A stretch of 64,000 nucleotides of DNA from Oharaeibacter diazotrophicus. GTDB taxonomy: Bacteria; Pseudomonadota; Alphaproteobacteria; Rhizobiales; Pleomorphomonadaceae. A program made the translations under genes and the position numbers. Shown one piece after another: positions 54,821 through 64,000 of this stretch. The notes under the pieces are model-generated. The model was not told where the DNA came from. It saw only the letters and a list, made by a program, of their open reading frames with translations, and ran no database searches. Location of the stretch: assembly GCF_004362745.1 (NCBI RefSeq), contig NZ_SNXY01000007.1, forward strand, positions 372,001 to 436,000. Direction: 5' to 3'. Each line of letters starts with the position of its first letter. The first letter of the stretch is position 1.

Positions 54821-55585
54821 TCAGCGGTAGGCCGGGTTCCAGGCGAGCGTCGAGCGCTCGAGCAGGCGGGCGACGGCGTCGGCGAGCTTGCCGAGCACGG
54901 CGTAGATCAGGATGGCCAGCACCACGATCTGCAGCTGCATGAATTCGCGGGCCTGCATCGCCATGTAGCCGAGGCCCGACGACGCGGAGATCGTTTCGGC
55001 CACGATCAGCGTCAGCCACATGATGCCGAGGGCGTAGCGCACGCCGACCAGCACCGACGGCAGCGCGCCCGGCAGCACCACGCGCCGGAACATCTCGGCC
55101 CGGGTGAAGCCGTAGACGTCGGCCATCTCGATCAGCTGGCGGTCGACCGAGCGGATGCCGTGCAGGGTGTTGGCGTAGACGGGGAAGAACACGCCGAGGG
55201 CGACCAGGAACAGCTTGGCCTGCTCGCCGATGCCGAACCAGACGATCACCAGCGGGATCAGGGCGAGATGGGGGATGTTGCGCACCATCTGAACCGTGGT
55301 GTCGGTGGCGGTTTCGGCGCGGCGCGACAGTCCGTTGGCGAGGCCGAGGCCGAAGCCGACCGCGCCGCCGATCGCAAAGCCCGAGATCGCCCGCCACAGG
55401 CTGACCCAGACGTGGTGGACGAGCTCGCCGTTGCCGGCGAGCTCGACGAAGGCCGTGAACACGTCCGAGGGCGCGGGCAGCACGGTGCGGGCGACGAAGC
55501 CGGTCGACACCGCCGCCTGCCACAGCGCGAGGACGGCGGCGGGCAGCAGGTAGGGGACGATCGCGGTTCGGATACGGTCGGTCAC
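54821..55585 (-). CDS. ssuC: Aliphatic sulfonate ABC transporter permease
   Basis: Inner-membrane permease of 254 residues of the SsuC/TauC type with six helices. It shows [24 protein letters not shown] and the coupling motif [35 protein letters not shown]. It forms the homodimeric channel for sulfonates. GTG at 55585 is used with GGAG 7 bases upstream. Confidence 0.88.
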   Translation of the reverse strand: MTDRIRTAIVPYLLPAAVLALWQAAVSTGFVARTVLPAPSDVFTAFVELAGNGELVHHVWVSLWRAISGFAIGGAVGFGLGLANGLSRRAETATDTTVQMVRNIPHLALIPLVIVWFGIGEQAKLFLVALGVFFPVYANTLHGIRSVDRQLIEMADVYGFTRAEMFRRVVLPGALPSVLVGVRYALGIMWLTLIVAETISASSGLGYMAMQAREFMQLQIVVLAILIYAVLGKLADAVARLLERSTLAWNPAYR

Positions 55586-55619
55586 GGCGGGCTCCGACGT
55601 GTGGTGTCCGAGAGGGGCG

Positions 55620-55643
55620 GGCGGGCCGGTGTCGCGGCCCGCC
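55620..55643 (-). terminator. Hairpin between ssuA and ssuC
   Basis: An 8-bp perfect stem (GGCGGGCC at 55620-55627 and GGCCCGCC at 55636-55643) separates the binding-protein gene from the permease gene, a usual place for partial termination. Confidence 0.5.
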
Positions 55644-55653
55644 GCGGTGGCGG

Positions 55654-56607
55654 TCAGGACTGCGGCGGCGTCCAGACGATGTCCTTCACCACGATCGGCT
55701 TCGGGATCAGGCCGAGCTCGGCGAAGCGGTCGGCGACCGCCTGCTGCGAGGCGACGATCTCGTCGGTCAGCGGCGTCACCGTGAACTCGGTGCGGTCGGC
55801 GGCGGCCTTCTGGATGTCGACCGGCACCTTGGTGACCTCCGACAGCGCCGCCGCGACGGCGTCGTGGTTGGCGTCCGCCCACTCGCCGGCCGCGGTGACC
55901 GCCGCGAGCGCCGACTTCAGCTCCTCGGAATGCTCGGCGGCGAAGGTCCGGTTGGCGAGGAAGAAGCCGTTGGTGATGCCGAGGATCTCCTTGCCGTCCG
56001 CCAGGAGGCGGGCGCCCTGCGCCTTCTCGGCCACCGCGTAGAACGGATCCCAGATGCTCCAGGCGTCGATCGCGCCGGAGGCGAAGGCCGCGGCGGCATC
56101 GGCGGGCGTCAGATAGGCCGGGGTGATGTCGGCATAGGTCAGACCCGCCTTCTCGAGCGCGGCCACGATCACGTTGTGGGCGCTGGAGCCCTTGGTGAAG
56201 CCGACGGTGCGCCCCTTCAGGTCCGCCAGCGAGCGGATCGGGCTGTCCTTCGGAACGAGGATCGCCGAGCCGCGTCCGGAGGCGGGGATGGCGCCGACGT
56301 AGACGAGATTGCCGCCGGCGGCCTGGGAGAACACCGGCGGGGAGTCGCCAGTGTAGCCGAAGTCGATCGCGCCGGCGTTGAGCGCCTCGAGCAGCGGCGG
56401 TCCGGCCTGGAACTCGACCCAGTTCACCGCGATGCCCTTGTCGGCGAGGGCCTTCTCGATCAGGCCCTGCTGGCGCGCGACTACGAGCACGCCGATCTTC
56501 TGATAGCCGACGTTGAAGGTCGTGAGGCCCTCGGCCGCGACCGCGGGCAGGGCGAGGGTGGCGGCCGCGAGCGCGGCGGCGGCCTTCAGGAAGTGGCGTC
56601 GGAACAT
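55654..56607 (-). CDS. ssuA: Aliphatic sulfonate ABC transporter substrate-binding protein
   Basis: Periplasmic binding protein of 317 residues. The signal sequence ([21 protein letters not shown]) is followed by the SsuA/TauA pattern [24 protein letters not shown], then [28 protein letters not shown] and [14 protein letters not shown]. It binds alkanesulfonates for SsuBC. It is the first gene of the minus-strand ssuACB operon, divergent from the Rrf2 regulator gene. Confidence 0.92.
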   Translation of the reverse strand: MFRRHFLKAAAALAAATLALPAVAAEGLTTFNVGYQKIGVLVVARQQGLIEKALADKGIAVNWVEFQAGPPLLEALNAGAIDFGYTGDSPPVFSQAAGGNLVYVGAIPASGRGSAILVPKDSPIRSLADLKGRTVGFTKGSSAHNVIVAALEKAGLTYADITPAYLTPADAAAAFASGAIDAWSIWDPFYAVAEKAQGARLLADGKEILGITNGFFLANRTFAAEHSEELKSALAAVTAAGEWADANHDAVAAALSEVTKVPVDIQKAAADRTEFTVTPLTDEIVASQQAVADRFAELGLIPKPIVVKDIVWTPPQS

Positions 56608-56679
56608 GGGACCTCCGGTTCGGTTCGGCGCGCCCGGCGAGGACGCCGTCGGCTTCGATGTCCCGGACGATCACATTTC

Positions 56680-56697
56680 CTATAAAATCGATCGAGA
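56680..56697. promoter_or_regulatory. AT-rich motif, candidate Rrf2-type operator (site 2)
   Basis: CTATAAAATCGATCGAGA lies 73 bases before ssuA and 154 bases before the Rrf2 gene, in their shared promoter region. It aligns with the sites at 44241 and 58732-58749. The region to 56720 is unusually AT-rich. Confidence 0.5.
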
Positions 56698-56850
56698 AAA
56701 AGGTTTTTCATTTTCCGCGACGCGGCGGAAAATGGCGACCGCCGGGCCCGCCGGTCGTACGCTTGAGCTTTCCGGGCCGTTCCGCTATCTGCCGCGCGAG
56801 GCCGACCCGCGCCCGCCGCGGCGCGCGGGCGCCGGAGCCGGCGGTCGACG

Positions 56851-57321
56851 ATGCTGACGAACAAGGGCAAGTACGGTCTGAAGGCGCTGGTCGACTTGGC
56901 GCGTCTCGAACCCGGCAACACCGCCTTCATCGTCGACATCGCCAAGCGCAACTCCATACCGAAGAAGTTCCTCGACGCGATCCTGCTCGACCTGCGCAAG
57001 GCCGGGATCCTGCGCTCGAAGAAGGGACCCGGCGGCGGTTACGCGCTGGCGAAGCCGGCTTCGGAGATCAGCATCGGCCATGTCGTCCGCGTGCTCGACG
57101 GTCCGCTCGCGCCGATCCGCTGCGCCAGCCGCACCGCCTTCGAGCCCTGCACCGACTGCGCCGACCCCGCCGCCTGCGAGGTCCGGCGCTCGATGAGCCG
57201 CGTGCGCGACGCCATCGCCGACATCCTCGACAACATGACGCTCGCGGAGATGGCGGCAGCCGGCCCGGCGGGCGTCGAGCAGCTCGCGCCGGACGGCGGG
57301 ACAGGCTCGTCCGCCGGCTAG
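56851..57321 (+). CDS. Rrf2-family transcription regulator
   Basis: DNA-binding regulator of 156 residues. The N-terminal winged helix (NKGKYGLKALVDLARLE, PKKFLDAILLDLRKAGILRSKKGPGGGYAL) is typical of Rrf2 proteins. Cys91, Cys100, Cys103 and Cys109 lie in the segment where IscR and NsrR hold an iron-sulfur cluster; the spacing differs, so cluster binding is possible but unproven. It is divergent from ssuA and in the middle of the sulfur cluster. The Bacillus sulfur regulator CymR belongs to the same family, which makes control of the surrounding genes likely. Confidence 0.88.
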   Translation: MLTNKGKYGLKALVDLARLEPGNTAFIVDIAKRNSIPKKFLDAILLDLRKAGILRSKKGPGGGYALAKPASEISIGHVVRVLDGPLAPIRCASRTAFEPCTDCADPAACEVRRSMSRVRDAIADILDNMTLAEMAAAGPAGVEQLAPDGGTGSSAG

Positions 57322-57406
57322 GCTTTCCGCGACCCAAGTCGTGGATCCGGATCGAAGATTGCTCCGGCTCGCCGGTTCCGGAGCGATGTGCCATCGACCC
57401 GACGAT

Positions 57407-58057
57407 TCACCCGGTCGGAAAAGCGGACTCGTCGAGCGTCGCCGCCACCGCCTCGGCCACGTCCGAACGGACGCCCGAGGGATCGGCGGGCACGAAGAGC
57501 CGCACCGTGCGGTCCGCGTCGAGCAGGAGCGTGGACGGTAGCGTCAGGGCGTGGCCGGTACCGCCGGTCCAGTCCGGCAGTCGGACGCCGACCGACCGCA
57601 AATCCGAACGCACCTTCGCCGAAGGCCGGTAGACCAGCCCCAGCGACTGGGCGAAGCGGGCGCCGTGGTCGTGCACGGCGAGGAAGCCGAGGCGGTTGCG
57701 CTCGCGCGTCGCCCCGATCCGACCGACCGCGTCGGCGGTCACGGCGACGACGTCGACACCGCGGCCGGCGAGTTCGGCCCGCGCCGCCTCGAGCTGGCGC
57801 AGGGCCGCGGTACAGGGCTCCGACCAGCCTCCGAGATAGAAGGCGAGCAGCACGCCGCGGCCCTCGAAGGTCTCGGAGAGATCGCGGGGGCGGTCGTCGT
57901 GGTCCTCGAGCACCGGCAGCGTCAGCGGCGTGCGCCGGACGATCTCGGAGCGGTCGAGCCGATCGGCGACAGCCGCCATGTCGGCGTGGACGGCCGCCCT
58001 GCCGGTCGGGGCGCGCTGGCCACGGGGCTGTGCGACGATCATCTCGGCGAGGGACAT
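57407..58057 (-). CDS. Peroxiredoxin-like (AhpC/TSA) family protein
   Basis: Protein of 216 residues with a thioredoxin-fold AhpC/TSA domain. The redox site lies in LAFYLGGWSEPCTAALRQLEAA, with the peroxidatic-type Cys in SEPC. The nearby VVAVTADAVGRIGATRERN and LLLDADRTVRLFVPADPSG are typical of the redoxin-like family. It may remove peroxides formed by flavin leakage of the neighbouring monooxygenases. The start at 58057 has GGAGA upstream. It is encoded downstream of the flavin reductase gene. Confidence 0.82.
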   Translation of the reverse strand: MSLAEMIVAQPRGQRAPTGRAAVHADMAAVADRLDRSEIVRRTPLTLPVLEDHDDRPRDLSETFEGRGVLLAFYLGGWSEPCTAALRQLEAARAELAGRGVDVVAVTADAVGRIGATRERNRLGFLAVHDHGARFAQSLGLVYRPSAKVRSDLRSVGVRLPDWTGGTGHALTLPSTLLLDADRTVRLFVPADPSGVRSDVAEAVAATLDESAFPTG

Positions 58058-58119
58058 CGGAAGTCTCCTGTCGTTGGACGGTGGATCCGCCGCGGCCACG
58101 GCGGGGCGAGACGCCCCAG

Positions 58120-58635
58120 TCACCCGGCGAAGCGGCCGTAGCGGCCGGCGGCGTAGACCAGCGACGACCCGGCGCCGACGGTGACGGCCCTGACCCGGCC
58201 GAGCACGATCGCGTGGCTGTGCCGCTCGATCGCCTCCTCGAGCTCGCAGTCGACGGTGGCGAGCGCCCCGACCAGGACCGGTGCGCCGGTCACCAGCGTC
58301 ACCCAGTCCGCGCCGGCGTAGCGTTCGGCGCCCTTGAGGCCGCCGCGGCCGGCAAAGCGATCGGCGATCGCCTGCTGGTCGTCCGCGAGGATGTTCACGG
58401 CGAAATGGCCGTGGCGGCGGATCGCCGGCCAGGTCGAGGAGGCGAGGTTGACGTTCACGATCATCGTCGGCGGGTCCATCGACAGCGACGTCGCCGACGT
58501 CACTGTCGCGCCCGTCCGCTCGTCGCCGAAGCCGGCGGTGATCACGGAGACGCCGCCGGCGAGCGTGCGCATCGCGGTCCTGAGCGCGGCCGCGTCGGTT
58601 GCCGGGGCGTCCGTCCTCGCGAGGGCCAGGGTCAT
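58120..58635 (-). CDS. Flavin reductase family protein
   Basis: Flavin reductase of 171 residues of the HpaC-like flavin reductase-like domain family: TLAGGVSVITAGFGDERTGATVTSATSLSMDPPTMIVNVN, then HGHFAVNILADDQQAIADRFAGR. It would supply FMNH2 to SsuD and to the other flavin-dependent oxygenases in the cluster. It is not SsuE, which has a flavodoxin-like fold, so this is a functional substitute. It is divergent from ssuD. Confidence 0.9.
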   Translation of the reverse strand: MTLALARTDAPATDAAALRTAMRTLAGGVSVITAGFGDERTGATVTSATSLSMDPPTMIVNVNLASSTWPAIRRHGHFAVNILADDQQAIADRFAGRGGLKGAERYAGADWVTLVTGAPVLVGALATVDCELEEAIERHSHAIVLGRVRAVTVGAGSSLVYAAGRYGRFAG

Positions 58636-58731
58636 CGAAGATCTCCGTCGTTCTGCCGCCGGTCCGTCGGGACGGCTGGCCTGTTGGCTCTGGTAGCGAG
58701 AATGACGGCTCCGAACCAGAATTGTCGACCA

Positions 58732-58752
58732 AGTTTATAGCTTTTATAGATC
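58732..58752. promoter_or_regulatory. AT-rich motif, candidate Rrf2-type operator (site 3)
   Basis: On the minus strand CTATAAAAGCTATAAACT (58749 to 58732) lies between the divergent flavin reductase gene and ssuD, 92 bases before ssuD. It shares CTAtAAAA and the following TA-rich half with the sites at 44241 and 56680. Confidence 0.5.
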
Positions 58753-58843
58753 GTTCCGGGAAACGCGTTTTCGCGGCTCGTCCGGGCCGGAGCGAAACCC
58801 GTTCCGCCGACCGTGCCGTACCGTCCAACGAAGCGAGGCCGCC

Positions 58844-60016
58844 ATGTCCGAGACCGCCCCCGACCGCATCAACGTCTTCTGGTTCCTGCCGACCCACGGC
58901 GACAGCCGCCATCTCGGCACCTCGATCGGCGGCCGCGCCGTCGACCTCGGTTACCTGAAGCAGGTCGCCCAGGCGGCCGACCAGATCGGCTACCACGGCG
59001 TGCTGATCCCGACCGGAAAGAGCTGCGAGGACAGTTGGATCGTGGCCTCGGCGCTGGCGCCGTTGACCGAGCGGCTGCGCTTCCTGGTGGCGGTCCGGCC
59101 GGGATTAATCCCGCCGACGCTGGCCGCCCGCATGACCGCGACACTCGACCGGCTCTCCAACGGCCGCCTCCTGATCAACGTCGTCACCGGCGGCGACCCG
59201 GTCGAGAACAAGGGCGACGGCATCCACCTCTCCCATGCCGAGCGCTACGAGATCACCGAGGAGTTCCTCGACATCTACAAGCGCGTCCTCGCCGGCGAGA
59301 CCGTCACCGCGAAGACGAAGCACTACGACGTCGAGAACGCGGAGCTGATCTTCCCGCCGGTGCAGAAGCCGCTGCCGCCGATCTACTTCGGCGGTTCCTC
59401 GGACGCCGGGATCAAGGTGGCCGCCCGTACCGTCGACAAGTACCTGACCTGGGGCGAGCCGCCGGCCGACGTCGCCGAGAAGATCGCCGTCGTCAGGGCC
59501 GCCGCCAGGGCCGAGGGCCGCGAGGTCTCGTTCGGCATCCGTCTCCACGTCATCGTGCGCGAGACCTCGGCCGAAGCCTGGAAGGCCGCCGAGGACCTGA
59601 TCCGCTACGTCGACGACGACACCGTCGCCGCGGCGCAGGCGGTGTTCGCCCGGATGGACTCGGTCGGCCAGAACCGCATGAGCCGCCTGCACGGCGGCCG
59701 GCGCGACAAGCTCGAGATCGCCCCCAACCTCTGGGCCGGTGTCGGCCTCGTCCGCGGCGGCGCCGGCACGGCGCTGGTCGGCAACCCGGAGGAGGTTAAG
59801 GCGCGCATCGAGGAATACCGCCAAGTCGGCATCGACAGCTTCATCTTCTCCGGCTACCCGCACCTCGAGGAGGCCTGGCGCTTCGGCGAACTCGTGTTGC
59901 CGGACCTGCCGACGGCCCATCCGGCGCGCCGGCGCGAGGGCTCCGTCAACACCGGTCCGTTCGGCGAGACCATCGCCTCGGACATCCGCCCGACCGTCAG
60001 GGCGTCGGCGTCGTGA
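58844..60016 (+). CDS. ssuD: FMNH2-dependent alkanesulfonate monooxygenase
   Basis: Luciferase-fold monooxygenase of 390 residues that releases sulfite from alkanesulfonates using FMNH2 and O2. The match to SsuD is strong along the whole length: [30 protein letters not shown] (active-site Cys), [20 protein letters not shown], the late [20 protein letters not shown] and [15 protein letters not shown]. It is separated from ssuACB by the Rrf2, redoxin and flavin reductase genes but belongs to the same system. The stop overlaps the next gene. Confidence 0.95.
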   Translation: MSETAPDRINVFWFLPTHGDSRHLGTSIGGRAVDLGYLKQVAQAADQIGYHGVLIPTGKSCEDSWIVASALAPLTERLRFLVAVRPGLIPPTLAARMTATLDRLSNGRLLINVVTGGDPVENKGDGIHLSHAERYEITEEFLDIYKRVLAGETVTAKTKHYDVENAELIFPPVQKPLPPIYFGGSSDAGIKVAARTVDKYLTWGEPPADVAEKIAVVRAAARAEGREVSFGIRLHVIVRETSAEAWKAAEDLIRYVDDDTVAAAQAVFARMDSVGQNRMSRLHGGRRDKLEIAPNLWAGVGLVRGGAGTALVGNPEEVKARIEEYRQVGIDSFIFSGYPHLEEAWRFGELVLPDLPTAHPARRREGSVNTGPFGETIASDIRPTVRASAS

Positions 60017-61416
60017 AGACCGTCGCCATCGTCGGCGGCGGCTTCACGGGCGCCGCCGTCGCCTTCCACCTCGCGTGCGCCTCGGACGCGCGCGCGGTCC
60101 GCATCGTCGTGTTCGAGCCCCGGGCCAAGCTCGGGGCCGGCCTCGCCTACGGCACCGACGACCCCGTTCATCGCATCAACGTGCCGGCGGCGAAGATGAG
60201 CCTGCTGCCGAACGACGAGGCGCACTTCGCGCGCTGGCTGGCGGCTGGCGATCGGCTCGCCGCCGATCCGGTTGCAGTCCGTCCCGACGGCAGCGCCTTC
60301 CCGGCGCGGGCGCTGTTCGGCGACTACGTCGCGGCCCACCTGCGCCCGCTCGTCGCCGACGGGATCGTCGAGCACGTCCGCGAGCCGGTCGCCGGCATCG
60401 CGCGGGCCGGCGCACGCTGGCGCGTCGCCACCGCGTCCGGCGCGCGGCTCGACGCCGACGTCGTCGTGCTCGCGACCTCGCATCCGCCGCCGGTGCCACC
60501 GACGGTGCTGCGCGAAGCCGAGGGCGCGCCGGGCTTCGTCGCCGACGCGACCGCGGCCGGCGCGCTCGACGCCCTGGCGACCGACGCCGACGTGCTCGTC
60601 GTCGGCGCCGGGCTGACCGCGGCCGACATCGTCGGCACGCTGCGCGCGCAGGGCCACCGCGGCCGGATCACGCTGGTGTCGCGCCACGGGCTGCGCTCGC
60701 GCGGTCACGCTCCCGCGGGGCAGGCCGCCGTGCCACGCGGCGATTTCGTCTCCCGCCCCGCCACGACCGCGCTGGCCCTGTTGCGGCGGGTGCGGGCGGA
60801 GGTTCGTGCCGCAGCGGACGAGGGGCTCACGTGGCACCCGGTGTTCGACGCGCTGCGGCTCCAGGGCGGGGCGATCTGGCGCGCGCTGTCGATCGCGGAG
60901 CGGCGCCGGCTGGTGCGGCACCTGCGCAGCTTCTGGGACGTCCATCGCTTCCGCATCGCCCCGCAGCTCGACGAACTCCTCGTCGCCGAACTGACGGCGG
61001 GTCGCGTGGAACACGTCGCCGGCCGCGTCGTCGGCGCCGCCGCGGAGCCGGGTGGCGGCTTCGCGGTCGAGATCCGCCTGCGCGCCGGCGGGACCGTGGT
61101 CCGGCGACGCTTCGGCGCGCTGATCGTCGCCACCGGTCCGGCCCACGGCACGGTGCTGGCCTCGCAGCCGCATCTGGAGGGTCTCGCCGCCGCCGGGGTG
61201 CTGAAGCCGGACCCGATCGGCCTCGGCATCGCCTGCGACGACGGCGCGCGCGCGCTCCGCGCGGACGGCAAGGCCGAGCCTGATCTCTTCGTCGCCGGTC
61301 CGCTCGCGCGCGGCACCTTCGGCGAGCTGATGGGCCTGCCCCAGGTCACCGACCACGCCGTCCTCGTCGCGACCGCCGTCGCCCGGCTGGTCCGCCCGTC
61401 GACGGCGGCGGCGTGA
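60013..61416 (+). CDS. FAD/NAD(P)-binding protein (NAD_binding_9 family)
   Basis: Protein of 467 residues with an N-terminal dinucleotide motif [15 protein letters not shown] and the family pattern [30 protein letters not shown] second nucleotide-binding motif [17 protein letters not shown] appears in the middle. Relatives are often found in sulfonate or sulfate-ester clusters, but the reaction is not established. GTG at 60013 overlaps the ssuD stop by 4 bases, so the two are co-expressed. Confidence 0.85.
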   Translation: MKTVAIVGGGFTGAAVAFHLACASDARAVRIVVFEPRAKLGAGLAYGTDDPVHRINVPAAKMSLLPNDEAHFARWLAAGDRLAADPVAVRPDGSAFPARALFGDYVAAHLRPLVADGIVEHVREPVAGIARAGARWRVATASGARLDADVVVLATSHPPPVPPTVLREAEGAPGFVADATAAGALDALATDADVLVVGAGLTAADIVGTLRAQGHRGRITLVSRHGLRSRGHAPAGQAAVPRGDFVSRPATTALALLRRVRAEVRAAADEGLTWHPVFDALRLQGGAIWRALSIAERRRLVRHLRSFWDVHRFRIAPQLDELLVAELTAGRVEHVAGRVVGAAAEPGGGFAVEIRLRAGGTVVRRRFGALIVATGPAHGTVLASQPHLEGLAAAGVLKPDPIGLGIACDDGARALRADGKAEPDLFVAGPLARGTFGELMGLPQVTDHAVLVATAVARLVRPSTAAA

Positions 61417-61470
61417 CGGCGCGGCCGCGATGGATACGGTACCCGGTTGCGCGGTCCGCGGAATCGGCCG

Positions 61471-64000
61471 TCAGCGCCAGCGATCGAGTGGATTTTCCGT
61501 TTCCGATGGGTCCCTCAACTCGTGCGCATAGCGGGCGAGCAGCCTGTGGGCCCGCGCGGCCTTGGTGTGATAGCCGTGGCGCTCCGCCGCGCCGCGCGCT
61601 TCGACGAGGATCTGTCGGGCGTGTTCGACCTTGCCGGCGCCGTGCAGGATCTCGGCGTACACCATGAGACCGTGGAGCTTGCGCAGTCGCATCCCGTGTC
61701 GATTGCACAGGGCGATCGAGCGGCACACGAGGTTGGCCGACGCGTCGGTCTCGCCCTGGCGGAACATGATTTCGGCGCGCATGCGCAATGCGTCCGCATG
61801 CGTCTTCAGGATGCCGGCACCGCGCGCGTAGTTCTCGACCTGATCGATCCGCTCCAGCGCTTCGCGCGTCCTGTCCTTGCGGCTGAGCAGGGAGGCGTGG
61901 CTCAGAAGCGCCTCGTGGAGGACGTCCTGCTGCTCGGAACGGCCGGCAGCGGCGATGGCGATCCGGATCAACTCGGCCGCGGTGTCGAAGTCGTCGCGGC
62001 CGGCGGCGAGATCGGCGCGGTGGCGTTGGAAGATCGCCACGCCCCGCATGTTGCCGATGCGATTGCAGGTCTCCACGACCCGCCGGTATCCTTCCTCGGC
62101 CGGCTCGAGGCTGCCGGAGATGTGGTTGCACAATGCCGCGTATCCGCCGGCGTAGGTGCGGGTCAGGCTGGGCGTGGTGCCGTCGCGATAGCCGGTGGCG
62201 GCCAGGATCTGTTCGCAGAGCTTCGCCGCCTTGACGATGTTGCCGCGATCGATCTGCGCCGCGACCCAGTTGACGCCGATGCGCCGCTCCATCGCGTGAT
62301 AGGAGGCGTCGTGCATGCGGGCACCGCGGGTGTGACGAACCACCTCGAAGGCGCGCTGGAAGTGCTGCACGGCGTCGAAGGTACGCCCCTGCACGTAGGA
62401 GACCAGTCCGCGCTCGTTGAGCAGCCAAGCGATCTCGTCGGTGAAGAACGCCCGACGGATGGCCGGCGTGGCAACGGTCGAAGGCGGGTCACCGGGAGCA
62501 GCCGTGATTTCCGCGCTCGCGAACGCATTCATCTCGCGGGCGCAATGGTCGATGCCGTTCGCCACGTTGACGAGACTGCGCAGCCAGTCACGGTACTCGT
62601 CGAATGGTAAGCGACGTTCGCGTGCGCTCTCGGGCATGGCGATGCGGGCGACCGCGCTGATCGAGAAGCCCCCCCGCAGCATGCCGTAGATCGCGCGCAC
62701 CGTCTGCTCGACCGCCTCGACGCGGGCCTTGTCGCCGGCGAAGCGCCGAATCTCAGGCGCGATGCGCCTGGGCAACTCGTAGAGCACGGCCGGCCTTGTC
62801 GCCGCCTTGCCGCTCTTGCACTTGTAGAAGAAGCCGAGCGTGTCTCGGCACTGCGTCAGCCCGTTGCGCACGATGTCACGGACCCAGTCGAAGTGCTCGG
62901 GCGTGGGCGTGGGCAGGTCCCTCGGTTGCGAGCAGTGCAGAGACACCTGGAAGTGGTTCCGCTCTCCGCCATCCGGTACGAAGAGCTTCATCTCGTGAGC
63001 GAGATGTTCGCGGATCTGGTCGTGGAGCACGTAGCGAAGGCGCGTCTCGGTGGCGCGCTCCGGTCCGCCGGCCGGTTCGATCGCGACGACGAGCCCGCGC
63101 CGAACGGGGACGTCCATCGCTTCGTGGATCCGGCGCAGCGGGCGCGCGGGATTGTCCGGCCCGAGGAACTCGAGCGGTGGAATCGCTTCCTCGATCCTGG
63201 GACAGCGCAGCAGCGGCAAGATCTCGACGGGTGTCACGAACAACACCAGATGGCGCATGATCTGCTGCCGCAGGTTCGCCAGGTCCCTGCCGGTGCCGTC
63301 CAGGCAGTCGCCGCGGTGCCATTCGCGCAGGAGATACCGCAGCACGCCGTGCAGGCCGTCGCCTCCGGCGGCGCCTTCGAGGTCTCCTACGTATCTGCCG
63401 AGTTCGGCCACGGCCTCGTCGAGCGGTTCGCCCGACGGGCGTATGGGGGCAACTCGCTGAACTCTTTCGGTATAGTACCGAAAGCACCACATGGTGAGAG
63501 CCGTGCTCTGCTCGATTGCACGCTGAATGGAGAGGCGGCCGTGGAAGGGACCGTCGTGGTCCTTCAGCGAGCGATCGGCCTGTTGTTGCAGGAACGTCCC
63601 GATGGCTTCGATCCTGCTGCCATCACCGGTCGTCGTGATCGGAGCCGTAGCCACCAACAATTTGATCTTGTCGCGGAAGGTGAGCCGCGGGAGGATCGTC
63701 CACGGCTTCCAGGCCTTTCCGGTGGCGCTGACGGTGTGTTCACCCGGGCTCCCCGGCTCCGAGAGATACGCCAAGGACGGGTCGACACTCCCCGACACCA
63801 GCACGAGATCGATCGGCCAGTCTCCGCCCTGGACCTGCCCGGTGATCAGCCGGAAGAAGGCGCGGTGAGCGGGGCTGTAGCCGTCGCCGTGCTCGTCGCA
63901 CAGGCGGTCCAGTCCGGCCAGACAGACGAACAGCCGGTCCTCCGATCGGGCGCCCTTGGCGTGCTCCCGCAGCAGCAGCTCGAGGATCTCCAGGCGATGG
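61471..64000 (-). CDS. Large STAND-like protein with TPR-type repeats, N-terminus outside window
   Basis: The frame is open from the window end to the stop at 61471, about 843 residues, and the N-terminus lies beyond 64000. The first visible part (ILELLLREHAKG, DRLFVCLAGLDRLCDEHGDG, then WPIDLVLVSGSVDPS) looks like the middle of a P-loop ATPase of the STAND or AAA type, with a Walker B-like strand and a sensor-like region, but the Walker A loop is not in view. The last 350 residues are helical hairpins like tetratricopeptide repeats (for example ALLSHASLLSRKDRTREALERI). Function is unknown; regulators and defence proteins share this layout. Confidence 0.6.
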   Translation of the reverse strand, partial: HRLEILELLLREHAKGARSEDRLFVCLAGLDRLCDEHGDGYSPAHRAFFRLITGQVQGGDWPIDLVLVSGSVDPSLAYLSEPGSPGEHTVSATGKAWKPWTILPRLTFRDKIKLLVATAPITTTGDGSRIEAIGTFLQQQADRSLKDHDGPFHGRLSIQRAIEQSTALTMWCFRYYTERVQRVAPIRPSGEPLDEAVAELGRYVGDLEGAAGGDGLHGVLRYLLREWHRGDCLDGTGRDLANLRQQIMRHLVLFVTPVEILPLLRCPRIEEAIPPLEFLGPDNPARPLRRIHEAMDVPVRRGLVVAIEPAGGPERATETRLRYVLHDQIREHLAHEMKLFVPDGGERNHFQVSLHCSQPRDLPTPTPEHFDWVRDIVRNGLTQCRDTLGFFYKCKSGKAATRPAVLYELPRRIAPEIRRFAGDKARVEAVEQTVRAIYGMLRGGFSISAVARIAMPESARERRLPFDEYRDWLRSLVNVANGIDHCAREMNAFASAEITAAPGDPPSTVATPAIRRAFFTDEIAWLLNERGLVSYVQGRTFDAVQHFQRAFEVVRHTRGARMHDASYHAMERRIGVNWVAAQIDRGNIVKAAKLCEQILAATGYRDGTTPSLTRTYAGGYAALCNHISGSLEPAEEGYRRVVETCNRIGNMRGVAIFQRHRADLAAGRDDFDTAAELIRIAIAAAGRSEQQDVLHEALLSHASLLSRKDRTREALERIDQVENYARGAGILKTHADALRMRAEIMFRQGETDASANLVCRSIALCNRHGMRLRKLHGLMVYAEILHGAGKVEHARQILVEARGAAERHGYHTKAARAHRLLARYAHELRDPSETENPLDRWR

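Noticed and set aside
53958-55523. A continuous frame joining ssuB to sequence inside ssuC
   Set aside because: The upstream part is out of frame with the permease, which is itself well conserved, so the apparent fusion is a frame without stops rather than a fused protein.

Overview
The window reads as chromosomal DNA of a high-GC alphaproteobacterium, most likely a member of the Hyphomicrobiales. The main support is the order murA - DUF2948 - hisD - UPF0262 - low-molecular-weight phosphatase - infA - maf - yacG - tRNA-Phe (25.5-35.3 kb), a conserved alphaproteobacterial housekeeping block. Most genes are very GC-rich and use GCC and GAC almost exclusively. The genus cannot be named from this sequence alone.

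Layout: (1) 0-7.0 kb is glycine betaine catabolism: the end of a sarcosine oxidase operon (soxA partial, soxG), a GbdR-like AraC/GlxA regulator and the two-component glycine betaine monooxygenase gbcA/gbcB. Betaine would go to dimethylglycine, then sarcosine, then glycine. (2) 7.1-18 kb holds single genes: a polysaccharide deacetylase, a DUF486 membrane protein, a c-type cytochrome, a TrhA/hemolysin III protein, two chemoreceptors, a GMC dehydrogenase with its small subunit, a glyoxalase-like protein and a ribbon-helix-helix protein. (3) 18.5-23.9 kb is a sugar ABC transporter operon ending in an SMP-30 type lactonase. (4) 24.0-25.0 kb is a lone Mrr-type nuclease with an EVE/PUA-like N-terminus. 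(5) 25.2-35.3 kb is the tRNA-Thr and housekeeping block.

(6) 35.3-43.2 kb looks like a decayed genomic island at the 3' end of tRNA-Phe. It begins with a tyrosine integrase broken by two frameshifts. It then carries a truncated IS3-type element, a foreign-looking lasso-peptide-like cluster (short precursor, HPr-kinase-like kinase, PqqD-like recognition protein, GNAT acetyltransferase, asparagine-synthetase-like cyclase), a remnant of a beta-keto-acid cleavage enzyme gene and a second, internally deleted IS3-type element with a 4-bp target duplication. A degenerate copy of the tRNA-Phe 3' end follows. No leader peptidase (B2) and no exporter gene is visible. This cluster is the most unusual content of the window.

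(7) 43.5-61.4 kb, after an HD phosphohydrolase, is an organosulfur-acquisition supercluster. It has a branched-chain-type ABC transporter with a ligase-like pseudo-enzyme at its head, two flavin-dependent desulfurization-type monooxygenases, a GST, ssuABC, an Rrf2-type regulator, a redoxin, a flavin reductase, ssuD and an FAD/NAD(P) protein. Three AT-rich sites with a shared motif precede three of its transcription units and are candidate operators of the Rrf2 regulator. (8) The window ends inside a large STAND-like protein with TPR-type repeats. Two copies of a roughly 130-bp palindromic repeat with ATACC ends (8.4 kb and 34.8 kb) are each fused to the stop codon of the gene before them.
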